From Subtercola sp. (GTDB taxonomy: Bacteria; Actinomycetota; Actinomycetes; Actinomycetales; Microbacteriaceae), in the NCBI GenBank assembly GCA_025463765.1, contig JAODBC010000093.1:101100-165099 (forward strand): a stretch of DNA of 64,000 nucleotides. Reading direction: 5' to 3'. Position 1 is the first letter of the stretch, and each line of letters begins with the position of its first letter. Shown piece by piece: positions 8,062 through 19,110 of this stretch. The notes beneath the pieces were generated by a model that worked only from the letters and a program-made list of their open reading frames with translations, was not told where the DNA came from and made no database searches. Both the position numbers and the translations under genes were made by a program.

Positions 8062-8488
8062 CGACCACTCCTCTATGCACTGCCACGAACTACACCTGTC
8101 GACGCGAGAAGACGAGGCTGCCTCGGCGCCCTCAGCACGATCTCGCGTATCGCTACCGAGGTGCTCTACGTTGAGCTCGAGCCCGGCGCAGGAGGTAGTA
8201 AGGTACCCGTAAACCTAACTGAAACAGTACTATAACAAGACTGTGGACGCGGGACAGAACACGAGCGCGTTTCGAAGATGCCGGTCACTGCGGTGTCGAT
8301 GCCGACGGTGGAAGCGTAAGTGCCGACTTTTCCGAAAGAAGCGTCGAGTCTTGCCCGGTGCGTCTCGGGAGGGAAGGCACACGGGAGACCATAAGAGGCC
8401 TGCCGGGGCTTCTGCAGCACCCTCTATTCGCCACCCGCCGCCCGCCGCCCGGCCTCCGCGGGCCCGTCGGCGGGTTCGACATCACGGC
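8062..8488. other. Intergenic stretch with a possible promoter
   Basis: No convincing gene is visible in these 427 bases. On the minus strand a TATAGT -10-like hexamer (8234-8229) is followed by the short palindrome ACTGTTTCAGT (8228-8218), which would overlap the transcript start of the VOC gene. Near 8435-8475 a run of GC-rich CCCGCC repeats follows the end of the phosphoesterase gene. It may form structure but has no T-tract. Confidence 0.35.
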
Positions 8489-10399
8489 CTAGCCGATTGT
8501 TCGGCGGCGGCGCACCACGAATACGATAACTCCGGCGGCCACCAGGAGGGCGGCCCCCCCGATCGGCACCGCAACGTTCATGCCCGTGTTGGCGAGGTTC
8601 GACCCGCTAGCAACGGGCGCCGATGTAGCGGTGGCTGACGGAGACGTCGACGGGCTCGGGCTCGAGCTGGGAGTCGGAGTCGGAGTCGTGGGAACGGCGA
8701 CAACCACGGGAACGATGGAACCGACCGATCCGTCGGTGTTCAGCATCACAGCCCGCTGTTGCGGGTTCGTGAAGTCGAACAGCGGGCTGAGCGAGCCTGC
8801 TCGAGTGTCAAAGGAGCCGTCGCCGAGGCTGCCCGTAGACCAGTTCTGCTCGATGAACTGTGTGATCGATGTCTGTTCGATGGCGGTGTGATCGATGTTG
8901 TTCTGCTTGGTCCAAGGCGAGATGACCAGGAAGGGCAGGCGCGGGCCGGGGCCGCAGCGGTCGAGGTAGCCGTTGGCCGCCGCGGGGCCGTTCTGGCACA
9001 TCGGCTGGTCGCCCACAGGGCTCGCGGGTGCTGGCGGTGTGTACACCGCGGAGTCGGTCGAACCGTTGAGGATCGTCGGTGCCGCGTGGTCGTACCATCC
9101 GTCGGAGTCGTCGTAGTTGATGACGATCGCGGTGCTCGGCCAGGCGCTCGATGACTCGATGGCGTTGATCTCCTTGATCAGGAAGTTCTGCTCATCGATC
9201 GGGTCTGAGTAGTTGGCGTGGCCATCCTGGTACTCCGGTGCCTTCACGAAGGAAACGGCGGGGAGGTTGTTGTCGGCAAGGGCGGTGTCGAAGCTGCTCA
9301 CGTCGTACTGGTGATTGGCCTGGTCGGTCTTGCCGATCATCGCGTTTGACGATGGCGCCAGGTGGTGCGGGTTCGACGTGGATGCGTAGTACTGGAACGG
9401 CGAGTGGTGGGGCGAGTAGTCGACCGACGAAGCACCATTCACGTTCGCGTGCGTCGTTCCTGCGCAGGAGGCCGGGGTGCTTCCGTCAGACGGTGTGCTC
9501 GGCGTGAATCCACCCTGGAACCAGCCCCAGGTGACATTCTTCGCGTTCAGCAGGTCGCCGATGTTCTGGCCTTGCATCTGCACCGTGGGATTTCCGCCCG
9601 TGGTCTTGGCGGTCGAGTTGTCTGAGCAGTCGTCGTAGTAGGGGTCTGGGTCGTTGATGACCGTGCCGACACCGGATGCATCGGGCGACTGGATGTCGTA
9701 CGCGCTGGCCGTCGGCGCGCCGGTGAGTGAGTTCACGGCAACTCCGCCGTGCGTCTGCCCCGCGATCAGGTTCAGCGCACCGGGAGTCGACGGCCCGAAG
9801 ACCGAGGCCCACGCGTTGTCGCTCATCGTGTAGTTCTGGGCGTAGTTCCAGAGCCCCGTCACGGTGTTGCCGTCGTAGTAGTTCATGACGAGGCCGGGTG
9901 TGTCGTACACGGTGGTCGCGCCACTCTTGCACGGCTGTTCGGTGAACTGAACGAACTTGTCCATGGCGCCGCCGTTCATGGCGAGCTGTTCGGCGCCGTA
10001 CTGGTGGTTCTGGTCGCAGGTCACTGCCTGGTCAGGAGTCAACCGAGCGGGTGCGTACTGGTTGGGGTTCGCCGTGAGCAGCGCAGGGTCGCTCACGAAG
10101 TTGTTCGATGTCGGCGTTCCGGCCGCTGCGGTGAAGGGAGTCTCTCCCGTGGCGTTCACCGCGTTCGGATACGTGCCGAAGTAGTGGTCGTACGAGATGT
10201 TCTCGTCGAACAGCACGACGACGTGCTGAATAGGTGTGGTGGTCGCCGCCAAAGTGTCGGTGGATCCGGTCGCAGCGAAGGCGCTCGTTGCGCTGACGCT
10301 GATCACCGTAACGCCGGCCAGAGCCAGAAAGGCCGCGGCCGCGTAAGCGGTTCGGCGCCGGGCTTGGCCGTTGAAACGGCGCTGTGGCATGTCTGTCAT
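8489..10399 (-). CDS. Secreted phosphoesterase (phospholipase C / acid phosphatase family) with LAxTG wall anchor
   Basis: Starting at the ATG at 10399 (GAGAG site 8 bases upstream), the protein has 636 residues. An Arg-rich N-region and hydrophobic segment end in AFA near residue 43, a signal peptide. The phosphoesterase motif ENISYDHYFGT lies near 63-73, followed by conserved DH/HNPH-type segments and the ISPWTKQNNIDHTAI region of this family. These enzymes hydrolyse phosphodiesters or phosphomonoesters outside the cell. A Ser/Thr/Pro linker leads to LANTG near residue 602, a hydrophobic helix and RRRR, the layout of a class E (LAxTG) sortase substrate. No sortase gene is in the window. A start further upstream (10516) would put non-signal sequence ahead of the signal peptide. 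It may serve phosphate scavenging, as an inference. Confidence 0.88.
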   Translation of the reverse strand: MTDMPQRRFNGQARRRTAYAAAAFLALAGVTVISVSATSAFAATGSTDTLAATTTPIQHVVVLFDENISYDHYFGTYPNAVNATGETPFTAAAGTPTSNNFVSDPALLTANPNQYAPARLTPDQAVTCDQNHQYGAEQLAMNGGAMDKFVQFTEQPCKSGATTVYDTPGLVMNYYDGNTVTGLWNYAQNYTMSDNAWASVFGPSTPGALNLIAGQTHGGVAVNSLTGAPTASAYDIQSPDASGVGTVINDPDPYYDDCSDNSTAKTTGGNPTVQMQGQNIGDLLNAKNVTWGWFQGGFTPSTPSDGSTPASCAGTTHANVNGASSVDYSPHHSPFQYYASTSNPHHLAPSSNAMIGKTDQANHQYDVSSFDTALADNNLPAVSFVKAPEYQDGHANYSDPIDEQNFLIKEINAIESSSAWPSTAIVINYDDSDGWYDHAAPTILNGSTDSAVYTPPAPASPVGDQPMCQNGPAAANGYLDRCGPGPRLPFLVISPWTKQNNIDHTAIEQTSITQFIEQNWSTGSLGDGSFDTRAGSLSPLFDFTNPQQRAVMLNTDGSVGSIVPVVVAVPTTPTPTPSSSPSPSTSPSATATSAPVASGSNLANTGMNVAVPIGGAALLVAAGVIVFVVRRRRTIG

Positions 10400-10629
10400 C
10401 GATCGACTCTCTTTCACTACGAGACGCCAGAATCGAACCTCGCCGAACGTGCTGGTCGACAAGATGTTCTGGGTACCTTGGCAGCGAACCCCAAGGTAGC
10501 GGCACGCAGACCACAAGCTACGCTCATGTGAACTACATGCTCCACGTCTCTCGCTCGACTTCCGGTTGACTTCACCAATCGTTCACCTAAAGCTCACCGT
10601 CGCGTGCACACAACGGGGGGCACGCTGAA

Positions 10630-11883
10630 TCAAGCGGTGAGCAACCCGCGCCCGAGATAGTCGCTCGGCCCACTCACGCCGGGAAGAGCATAGAAATAGC
10701 CTCCCCCGAACGGCGAGATGTAGTCGACAAGCGGCTCGTCGGCCAGCCGCTTCTGTATCGCCACGAACTGGTTCTCGAGATTCCGGTTGAAGGCGACGAA
10801 GACGAGACCCATGTCGAGGTTGCCATTGGGGTCCATCCCTCCGTCGTAGTTATATGCCCGGCGCAGAATACGAGTGTCGAGCTCGGCCTGCGACCGGGAG
10901 TTCGCCACTCGGATATGAGCACTCAGAGGCACGGATTCACCTGTCGGATCGCTGCCGTAGTGAGGCTCGTCGAACTCCGCGGCGGCGGAGAGTGGCGCAC
11001 CGGTGTCTCGCCGCCGGCCGATCATGTTCTCCTGCTCCTGGATGTTCACGCGGTCCCAGAATTCCACGAGCATCCGGATGCGGCGCACGACGTGATACGT
11101 ACCGCCTGCGGCCCAGCCGGGTTCCCCGTCGGATGCCCAGACGAGCTTCTGCATGAGGCCGGTGTCGGTCACGTCGGGGTTGCTGGTGCCGTCTTTGAAC
11201 CCCATCAGGTTGCGTGGTGTTCCCTCAGGGCGCGGAACGGAGACGAAACCGTCCTGCCGCCAGCGAACCTGCATGGCACCTCGGGTTGCACGCGCGACGT
11301 CGCGCAGGGCGTGCAGAACGGTGTCGCTGTTCTGCGCGCAGATCTGCAACAGCAGATCTCCGTCGCACTCGTCACGCCGCAGGGCGTCGTTCGGGAAATC
11401 CTCCATCGTGCGAAGGAGAGCCGGTTTCACACCGCCCAGCCCGTATCGGCCGTCGAACAGGCTCGCGCCGACCGAGGCGGTGATCGTGAGGCTGTCGGGC
11501 ACGACGGTGGGCCCGAGCACACCGGAATCGGCCGGAGGAGCGGAGATTCCAGTGGTCTGGGGCGTTCCGCCCGCCGTCAGAAAACGCGCGCGGTCGGTGA
11601 TCGCCTTGAATAGGTCGGTCAGTTCGGCCTTCGTGCCCGCGGTGATGTCGAACGAGACGAAGGCGGCCGAGCGTTGCGATGGTGTGAGGATTCCCTGCTG
11701 GTAGTCGCCCTCGAAATCGAGCCGCGCCCCGGGGTCGGCCGAGCCACCGCTGTTCGAGCCGCCGGCCGCGGGCGTCGCCGCCTCGGCTGCGAGCGGCGCG
11801 GGCGCCAGGGCTGCAAAGGGTGTCGCTATTCCGGCACCGACTAGCCCTGACAAGAAGGATCGTCGAGGGAGATCTGCACTCAT
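10630..11883 (-). CDS. efeB: EfeB, Tat-exported DyP-type heme peroxidase
   Basis: The 417-residue protein has a twin-arginine signal (RRSFLSGLVGAG, residues 7-18). The DyP motif GFKDG is at 228-232 (catalytic Asp 231), and the proximal heme ligand is H333 in SAHIRVANSR. EfeB acts with EfeO outside the membrane and is linked to iron acquisition, by ferrous oxidation or iron release from heme. Its start codon overlaps the stop of efeO by 4 bases (ATGA at 11880-11883), so the two are translated together. No downstream gene continues the operon; the phosphoesterase ahead has its own leader. Confidence 0.93.
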   Translation of the reverse strand: MSADLPRRSFLSGLVGAGIATPFAALAPAPLAAEAATPAAGGSNSGGSADPGARLDFEGDYQQGILTPSQRSAAFVSFDITAGTKAELTDLFKAITDRARFLTAGGTPQTTGISAPPADSGVLGPTVVPDSLTITASVGASLFDGRYGLGGVKPALLRTMEDFPNDALRRDECDGDLLLQICAQNSDTVLHALRDVARATRGAMQVRWRQDGFVSVPRPEGTPRNLMGFKDGTSNPDVTDTGLMQKLVWASDGEPGWAAGGTYHVVRRIRMLVEFWDRVNIQEQENMIGRRRDTGAPLSAAAEFDEPHYGSDPTGESVPLSAHIRVANSRSQAELDTRILRRAYNYDGGMDPNGNLDMGLVFVAFNRNLENQFVAIQKRLADEPLVDYISPFGGGYFYALPGVSGPSDYLGRGLLTA

Positions 11884-13115
11884 GCCCCGGCTCCTTGTCG
11901 TACGTCGCAGATGGCCGCGACCGGAGCGAGCAGCTCGACCGTCTGGCTCAGCGTCGCATTGAGCTTCTCACGCTGGTCGCGGGTGATGGCGGCAAGCGGA
12001 GTCCACGAACCGTCGGGCTGGTGGTAGCTCTCGACGAGGGCGCTCGAACGGCCGAGCCAGTCATCGAGTGAGGCCAAATCGTATCCTCGGCTTGCAAGGA
12101 GGTCGCGCAGGGGTTTGACCGCTTGCGCGGTGCCGGTGATGTTGGCGTCGATGGTCGGGAACGTCGACCCCGAGCCGGCGTCATCTGTGCCGTTCAATTC
12201 TTCCTGCACGCTGTTCTCGAGAATCTCGTGTGACCGTAGGCCCACATCGAGTGGATCGAGCCGTGCCGAGGCAAACGCGCCCTGCAGCCCGACCGCGTCG
12301 GAGATGAGCTTCGCGCCGAACGGGTCGGCGGCGCTCACGGGTTGATTGCCCCACAGAATCGCCTCAATACGGTGGAACCCGGTCAGATCAGGGTCGGTGT
12401 CGGCGGTCAGTCCAGCAGCTGGGGTGCCGTTGATCGCCGTATCGGCGTCGCCAAACGCTCCGTAGGCCGCGCCGAGCTGTTCGTAGGTCACATGAGCGGC
12501 GATCCACGCACGTTTCGCGGTCTCTCTGTCGCCCGACTGGATGCTCGACTCGAGCGCAGTTACGCCAGTCACCAGAACGGGTAGCTGCGAGGTGATCCAC
12601 GCCGAATACTGCTGGGTCGGTGCATACAGGTCGTTGCGCGTGACCGGCACGATGCCCGGCGTGAGGTCAGACCGCGTCGCCGCGTTCGTGATGCTAACCG
12701 GCTTTCCTGAGGTGATCGGCGAATCTCCGCCGATGCACACGAACTCGTACGAACCATCGCCGAGCACCGCGGTAAGAGTCGCGCTTGCGTCGGGCCCGAG
12801 CCCCTCGAGCTCGGCATAGACGGCCGCCGTCCGGGCGTCCTGCAAGTAGACGTCCATGCTCGAGATCGAGCTGTTCTTCACGGTGAAGGTAAGGGCGCCG
12901 CCGGCCGAAGTGCTCCAGCCTTCGCCGCAATCATCGAGACCGGCTGTCACAGCGACGGATCCATCTGGTTCAACCAGATTCGACACGGCGGAGGAGCCCG
13001 AGCCGTTCTGCCCTGCTCGCCAGATGAGCACGGCTGCCACGACGACGATCACGGCGGCAACCGTGACGCAGACGACAACGACCCGGCGGGCCGGTCGACG
13101 GGCAAGAAAAGACAT
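11880..13115 (-). CDS. efeO: EfeO, iron-binding component of the ferrous uptake system
   Basis: The 411-residue protein from the ATG at 13115 has one N-terminal membrane segment (VVVVCVTVAAVIVVVAAVLI, about residues 11-30). A cupredoxin-like region follows, then an imelysin/M75 domain with the signature GFHRIEAILWG (HxxE metal ligands). EfeO binds iron or copper at the outer face and hands iron to EfeU. A TTG nine bases further up (13124) is in frame, but the ATG gives the usual short positively charged N-terminus. The usual upstream permease gene efeU is missing; 46 bases upstream lies the end of a nuclease pseudogene. Confidence 0.9.
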   Translation of the reverse strand: MSFLARRPARRVVVVCVTVAAVIVVVAAVLIWRAGQNGSGSSAVSNLVEPDGSVAVTAGLDDCGEGWSTSAGGALTFTVKNSSISSMDVYLQDARTAAVYAELEGLGPDASATLTAVLGDGSYEFVCIGGDSPITSGKPVSITNAATRSDLTPGIVPVTRNDLYAPTQQYSAWITSQLPVLVTGVTALESSIQSGDRETAKRAWIAAHVTYEQLGAAYGAFGDADTAINGTPAAGLTADTDPDLTGFHRIEAILWGNQPVSAADPFGAKLISDAVGLQGAFASARLDPLDVGLRSHEILENSVQEELNGTDDAGSGSTFPTIDANITGTAQAVKPLRDLLASRGYDLASLDDWLGRSSALVESYHQPDGSWTPLAAITRDQREKLNATLSQTVELLAPVAAICDVRQGAGA

Positions 13116-13122
13116 CCGACTC

Positions 13123-13169
13123 AAAATACGCCCTCAGGGCGACCGAGATGCTTCCCGAAGGTTAACTTC
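13123..13169 (-). promoter_or_regulatory. Leader of efeO: short hairpin and GGTTAAC element
   Basis: On the minus strand CGCCC-TGA-GGGCG (13141-13129) is followed by TATTTT, a small terminator-like hairpin just ahead of the efeO start. Upstream, GAAGTTAACCTTC (13169-13157) is a near palindrome. It resembles half of a DtxR/IdeR iron box, but the match is too weak to assign. It may be the promoter-operator of efeOB. Confidence 0.25.
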
Positions 13170-13344
13170 TGCTGAAGCTCGACTCGTTCGCGGCGCGTCG
13201 GGCAACGGAGATCCGTCCGGCGAACGCGAAGCCGTCCCCAAGTTCACGGAGCGTGTCGATGATCCGATCCACGAGCGCTTGCTCGAGGCCCCGCTCCTTC
13301 ACCTCACTGTCGACTGCGAGGAAGTGCAGAACGTAAGGGTCTTT

Positions 13345-13350
13345 GGTGAT
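13345..13350. repeat. Left target-site duplication GGTGAT
   Basis: The hexamer GGTGAT directly abuts the left end of the IS21-family element and recurs at 15447-15452. Six bases is within the range made by IS21-type elements. Confidence 0.75.
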
Positions 13351-13411
13351 TGTTAACGCCAACTCAATATGGGGCCACGGCTGCCAACTGAAATAGGGCC
13401 ACGTGGTTTGT

Positions 13412-15378
<1,967 letters not shown>

Positions 15379-15446
15379 CTTCCATAATGGTTGGTGGTCC
15401 TGTTTTCAGTTGGCAAGACTGGCCCTGTCTTCAGTTGGCGTTATCA

Positions 15447-15452
15447 GGTGAT
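15447..15452. repeat. Right target-site duplication GGTGAT
   Basis: This second copy of GGTGAT abuts the right end of the element. In the reconstructed pseudogene it encodes Ile-Thr. Confidence 0.75.
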
Positions 15453-15772
15453 CTGCTGCGCAAGATCGGAGTCGGTGCCGGTAAGGACCCGAGCGAAGTT
15501 TGACGGCGCCGCTTCGTAGTGGGTGTGCGCGCCCGTCTTGACGCGGTGCGAGAGAACGTTGCGGGACCACCCGTGAGCGAGTGACTGGTCCGCGTATCAG
15601 ATACGTAGGCTCTCGCCGTTGAGCCGGTCAAGCAGAATCGTGACGTGACCCCACCGCCGAGGTCGTTGTCGTCGCGCTGTTGAGCGGTGAACCGGGCTGC
15701 ATGCACCTGGTCTTTCAGTTCAGCGAGAGTGGCGTCATATGAGGATGGCACGGGGGTGTTCTCAGATACCAC

Positions 15773-16401
15773 GATCAAGTGTGCCGCATCGAACCACGAA
15801 CTCCGGCCTTCCACGCAAGTGCGTTGACATATCGTCACATATATCAGTGCCGTCTGGATTCGGAGCGCCCCAATTGAATGTATGCTGCGTCGTCTCAGAA
15901 GTCCCGAGTCAAAGTCGTGAGGCACCAACGACCGCGAGATGAGTTTTCAGGACAAGGAGGTTCCGCTGGAATCGGGGGTTCACGTCGCCCCGCTGTCGCG
16001 AAGTGCCGTGTCTCAACAACCTTTACCTCTTCTAGACAGTCGTCGGATGACGTTTGCGGCCCTTGCGAGTCGCCTCGCGCTCCGCAGGGAGGCCCGGACA
16101 GGCATCCGCTGCGCCCTCAGTCGGTTCGACATGTCCAAGCCGGCTGCTTTCGTTGCTGGCGACCCAGGCGTTGATCGCAGCGACAGACTGAGCAAGTGCG
16201 AACAGGTGACTACTTGGAGCCAGGGTTCGATTGAGGACACGAGTCATTAGACACGACACGTCGATCTCGGCGTCGGGGACATCGACCATCTCATAAACGC
16301 CTTTTTCACGTACCGCCGAGTTAGCGTTTCGCCGTCAGACCACTGGATCCGCTAGCAGCCGAAGCCCCTTTGCTCCACCTCCCAGCGCCCGGCGGGACCG
16401 C
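15773..16401. other. Gene-poor stretch upstream of the nuclease pseudogene
   Basis: No recognisable gene is seen in these 629 bases. A minus-strand frame at 16032-16289 (85 codons, containing SSHLFALAQSVAAINAWVASN) has protein-like composition, but no good ribosome-binding site and no family I know. It could be the rest of a decayed gene. AT-rich sequence near 15825-15860 could hold the old promoter of the pseudogene. Confidence 0.3.
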
Positions 16402-17760
16402 TTATGGGTGCAGAAGGGGCGCCTTGCGGTAGGAGGCTCCAATGTGATTGGAGGGGAGTCGATCGCCTGAGCCGTGGAGCTTTCGCCGAAGAGTGCCCGG
16501 TGTGTACTCGCGCTGGGAGATGCCTCGTCGCTGGAGCTCAGGGATCACGAAGTCGACGAAGTCGACAAGCGACGAGTTGCGCGTCGGAATGAGTACATTG
16601 ATCGCAGTGAGACCCGCGTGCTGCCAGTCTTGCAATTGGTCGGCGATCTGTTCGGGTGTGCCGATAAATAGGCCGTTCTTGCTTCGTACTTCGACGATTT
16701 CGGCGAGAGTCGGGTTGTAGCCGGGTGGGAAAGCCGCCAGAATAGCGTCGAAGATGCCGGTGATGCCTGGTTTGGTCCATTCGGAGAGCGGAACCGAGGG
16801 GTCGAGCTTGGTGAGATCCATACCGACATACCCCGAAAGCTTGGAAGCCATTCCTTCGATGTTCAGGTACGAGAACATCTCATCGGCCTTGCGATTGGCC
16901 TCCTCTTCGGTGCTGCCGACGATGAACGTGAACGCCTGTGTGAAATACAGATCGTCGGGCTTGCGGCCTGCGCTCACGGCGCGCGCGCGAATGTCGTCGA
17001 TCAGCGTTTTGGCTGACTTCGGGTCTGCGGAATTGATGAACGTGGCCTCGCCATGGGTCGCGGCGAAGGTGCGACCGGCCTCCGAACTGCCTGCCTGAAA
17101 GATGACCGGGCTGCGCTGCGGCGACGGCTCGACCATGTGCGGGCCGGTCACTTGGTAACGCGTGCCGACGTGGTCGATTTGGCGTACGTGCGCCGGATCT
17201 GCCCAGACGCCGGTCTCGCGGTCGTGAACGATGGCCTGGTCATCCCATGATCCCTCCCACAGCTTGTAGACGACCTCCATGTATTCGTCGGCCCAGGCGT
17301 ATCGATCAGCGTGCGACGGCACACCTGGCTGTCCGAAGTTCTTCCACGCCTCGTCGCTGTACGAGGTCACGACGTTCCAGCCGATGCGTCCCTTCGTGAG
17401 GTGATCGAGTGTGCTCATCCGCCTGGCCAGCTGAAACGGGTGGTCTTGCAGAATCGATCCGGTGACAACGAACCCGAGGTTCTCGGTGACCGTCGCCATC
17501 GCCGGAATGAGGCTGGTCGGGTCGTTTTGAATCAGAATGCCTTCGCGCACGTTCGCATCGAAGTCGCCGCCGAGCCCGATCGCGTCGGCGAACATGATGG
17601 TGTCGAGACATCCTCTTTCGGCGATACGGGCCAAGTCGAGCCAGCTGTCCATCGAGTTGAGAGCTCGGTGTTCGACGGCGTCGGGCACGCGCCACATACC
17701 CTGCAGCGTGTGCGACGGCGTGAATTCGGTGAAAGCATTGATCACGAGTGTTGAGCGCAT
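16402..17760 (-). CDS. NtaA/DmoA-family FMN-dependent monooxygenase (luciferase-like)
   Basis: The 452-residue protein has the bacterial-luciferase TIM-barrel of the NtaA/SnaA/DmoA/EmoA group, with the family motif GRIGWNVVTS at residues 124-133. LDHLTKG before it and YVGMDLTKLDPS later in the chain are further family-like segments. These enzymes use FMNH2 from a separate reductase and O2 to cleave C-N or C-S bonds, or to oxidise sulfides; nitrilotriacetate and EDTA are known substrates of some. No flavin reductase gene is nearby. It follows the FAD amine oxidase at 18913 by 37 bases on the same strand, so the two are probably one transcript. That pairing suggests an N-substituted amino acid as substrate, which is an inference. 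Confidence 0.9.
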   Translation of the reverse strand: MRSTLVINAFTEFTPSHTLQGMWRVPDAVEHRALNSMDSWLDLARIAERGCLDTIMFADAIGLGGDFDANVREGILIQNDPTSLIPAMATVTENLGFVVTGSILQDHPFQLARRMSTLDHLTKGRIGWNVVTSYSDEAWKNFGQPGVPSHADRYAWADEYMEVVYKLWEGSWDDQAIVHDRETGVWADPAHVRQIDHVGTRYQVTGPHMVEPSPQRSPVIFQAGSSEAGRTFAATHGEATFINSADPKSAKTLIDDIRARAVSAGRKPDDLYFTQAFTFIVGSTEEEANRKADEMFSYLNIEGMASKLSGYVGMDLTKLDPSVPLSEWTKPGITGIFDAILAAFPPGYNPTLAEIVEVRSKNGLFIGTPEQIADQLQDWQHAGLTAINVLIPTRNSSLVDFVDFVIPELQRRGISQREYTPGTLRRKLHGSGDRLPSNHIGASYRKAPLLHP

Positions 17761-17797
17761 TGATTCTTCTCCAGATTGTGCGGGCGACGGGGTCGGG

Positions 17798-18913
17798 TCA
17801 GAGGTGGTGCATCAAAAACGAGATGTCTGTCGGCGGCTGTTCGTGCATGACGAGAGCAGCTGCGGCCTCACCGAAGGCCGGAGCGAACTTGAAGCCGATT
17901 CCCGACATTCCGACGGCCAGCACGACGCGGTCCGAGGTCGCCTGGATGACGGGTCTTCCATCCGCGACATATCCCTCGAAGTAGGCGTTCACGCGCACGG
18001 GGTGGCGGCGCAGGGCCGGAAAGTGCTCACGCACGAGATCGTCGAAGGGAGCAACCTCGGCCGGAGTCACGAAATAGTCCTGCTCGTGGGGGATGTCTGT
18101 GATCGACGTCTGGCTGGTGCCCGCCCAGCCGAGCTTGAGAAAGCGGCCGTCGCTGCTGGGCACCCCGTAATACTGGCGATCACGGGTGCGCGAGAAGACG
18201 GTGAGAGGGCGAAACGGATCGCCGTTCGGGAGCGCGAACCACGCCGAGACCGGCTTGTGCACCTGAACGATCGCCCGAGTCGTCGGAGCGAGTTCACGCG
18301 CCCAGGCGCCGACCGAGACGACGACGCGGTCGAACCGATAGTCGCGCGCGGTGGTGCAGATCGCCACCCCGCCTGCGTCGTCGTCGATCGACAGTACCCT
18401 CTCGCCGGAGTGCAGGATCGCGCCGCGGGCCACCGCGGCCTCTGCAGTGAGCGGATTGACGAGCTCAGACCGGATGACGCCACCGTCGCGATCGAGAATA
18501 CCCAGGTCGTCGTCTTTGATCAGCTGAAACGGAAACAGTCGCCGAAGAGCGGCGGGTTCGAGTACTTCCACCGGAGCTGACATCGTCTTGGCTTGAGAAA
18601 GCACGCTGTGCATCTCGGGATCATCAGAGGGGCCGAGGGTGAGGTGACCGTGGAACGTACGAAGGGCCACGCCGACCTCTGCCTCGAGGGATTCGAAGCC
18701 CCGGAAAGCCCGCTCGGCGAGCCCCGCCCATCCGGCACCGCTTCCCGTGACGCGGCGAAAAATTCGCCCTTCGCCGCCAGCAGCGCCAGAGGAGTGGCCC
18801 GGCTCGAACGTCTCGAATCCGTGAACCTCGACGTCGCTCCGACAGGCGAGACGGTGCATCGTCTGGGCGCCGATCGTGCCGATTCCGATCACCGCGATCT
18901 TCACAGGATTCAT
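17798..18913 (-). CDS. FAD-dependent amine oxidase, monomeric sarcosine oxidase / MTOX family, copy 1
   Basis: The 371-residue protein has the FAD motif GIGTIG at residues 10-15 and the C-terminal GMSGIGFKFAP segment of the monomeric sarcosine oxidase / N-methyltryptophan oxidase family. Such enzymes oxidise a secondary amine to an imine with O2, giving an aldehyde, an amine and H2O2; iminodiacetate oxidases are relatives. The cysteine that covalently holds FAD in monomeric sarcosine oxidase is not found. In its place is YFEGYVADGRP (from residue 311), nearly the same as in the second copy at 30882. Flavin binding may therefore be non-covalent. It is first in an operon with the FMN monooxygenase and divergent from the hydrolase gene at 19111. 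Confidence 0.87.
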   Translation of the reverse strand: MNPVKIAVIGIGTIGAQTMHRLACRSDVEVHGFETFEPGHSSGAAGGEGRIFRRVTGSGAGWAGLAERAFRGFESLEAEVGVALRTFHGHLTLGPSDDPEMHSVLSQAKTMSAPVEVLEPAALRRLFPFQLIKDDDLGILDRDGGVIRSELVNPLTAEAAVARGAILHSGERVLSIDDDAGGVAICTTARDYRFDRVVVSVGAWARELAPTTRAIVQVHKPVSAWFALPNGDPFRPLTVFSRTRDRQYYGVPSSDGRFLKLGWAGTSQTSITDIPHEQDYFVTPAEVAPFDDLVREHFPALRRHPVRVNAYFEGYVADGRPVIQATSDRVVLAVGMSGIGFKFAPAFGEAAAALVMHEQPPTDISFLMHHL

Positions 18914-18964
18914 CCGCGTAGGCTATCAGACGGTCCGGCATGTAACACGCCATGCCGCATTGTA

Positions 18965-18973
18965 GATCTTACC
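18965..18973 (-). promoter_or_regulatory. GGTAAGATC element upstream of amine oxidase copy 1
   Basis: On the minus strand GGTAAGATC is directly followed by TACAAT, a good -10 hexamer, 52 bases upstream of the start. The same 9-mer lies upstream of the second amine oxidase at 32072-32080. The match is short and could be chance. Confidence 0.25.
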
Positions 18974-19110
18974 ACGCGTGAACATGCCCACAGATTCAGA
19001 TCGAAACACAACCCGTCTAGCGTGATCGAAATCCGGTGCATCGATCCGAACGCGGTGGATGGCGGCGAAATCCGCCACCACACCCGGTGCCCCGGCGACA
19101 AGGAGTTGTC

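Noticed and set aside
8166..8420. Minus-strand frame of 84 codons
   Set aside because: No ribosome-binding site, no recognisable motif and poor codon pattern; it lies in the intergenic stretch before the VOC gene.
16032..16289. Minus-strand frame of 85 codons next to the FMN monooxygenase gene
   Set aside because: Protein-like composition, but no start signal or known family; kept only as part of the gene-poor stretch.
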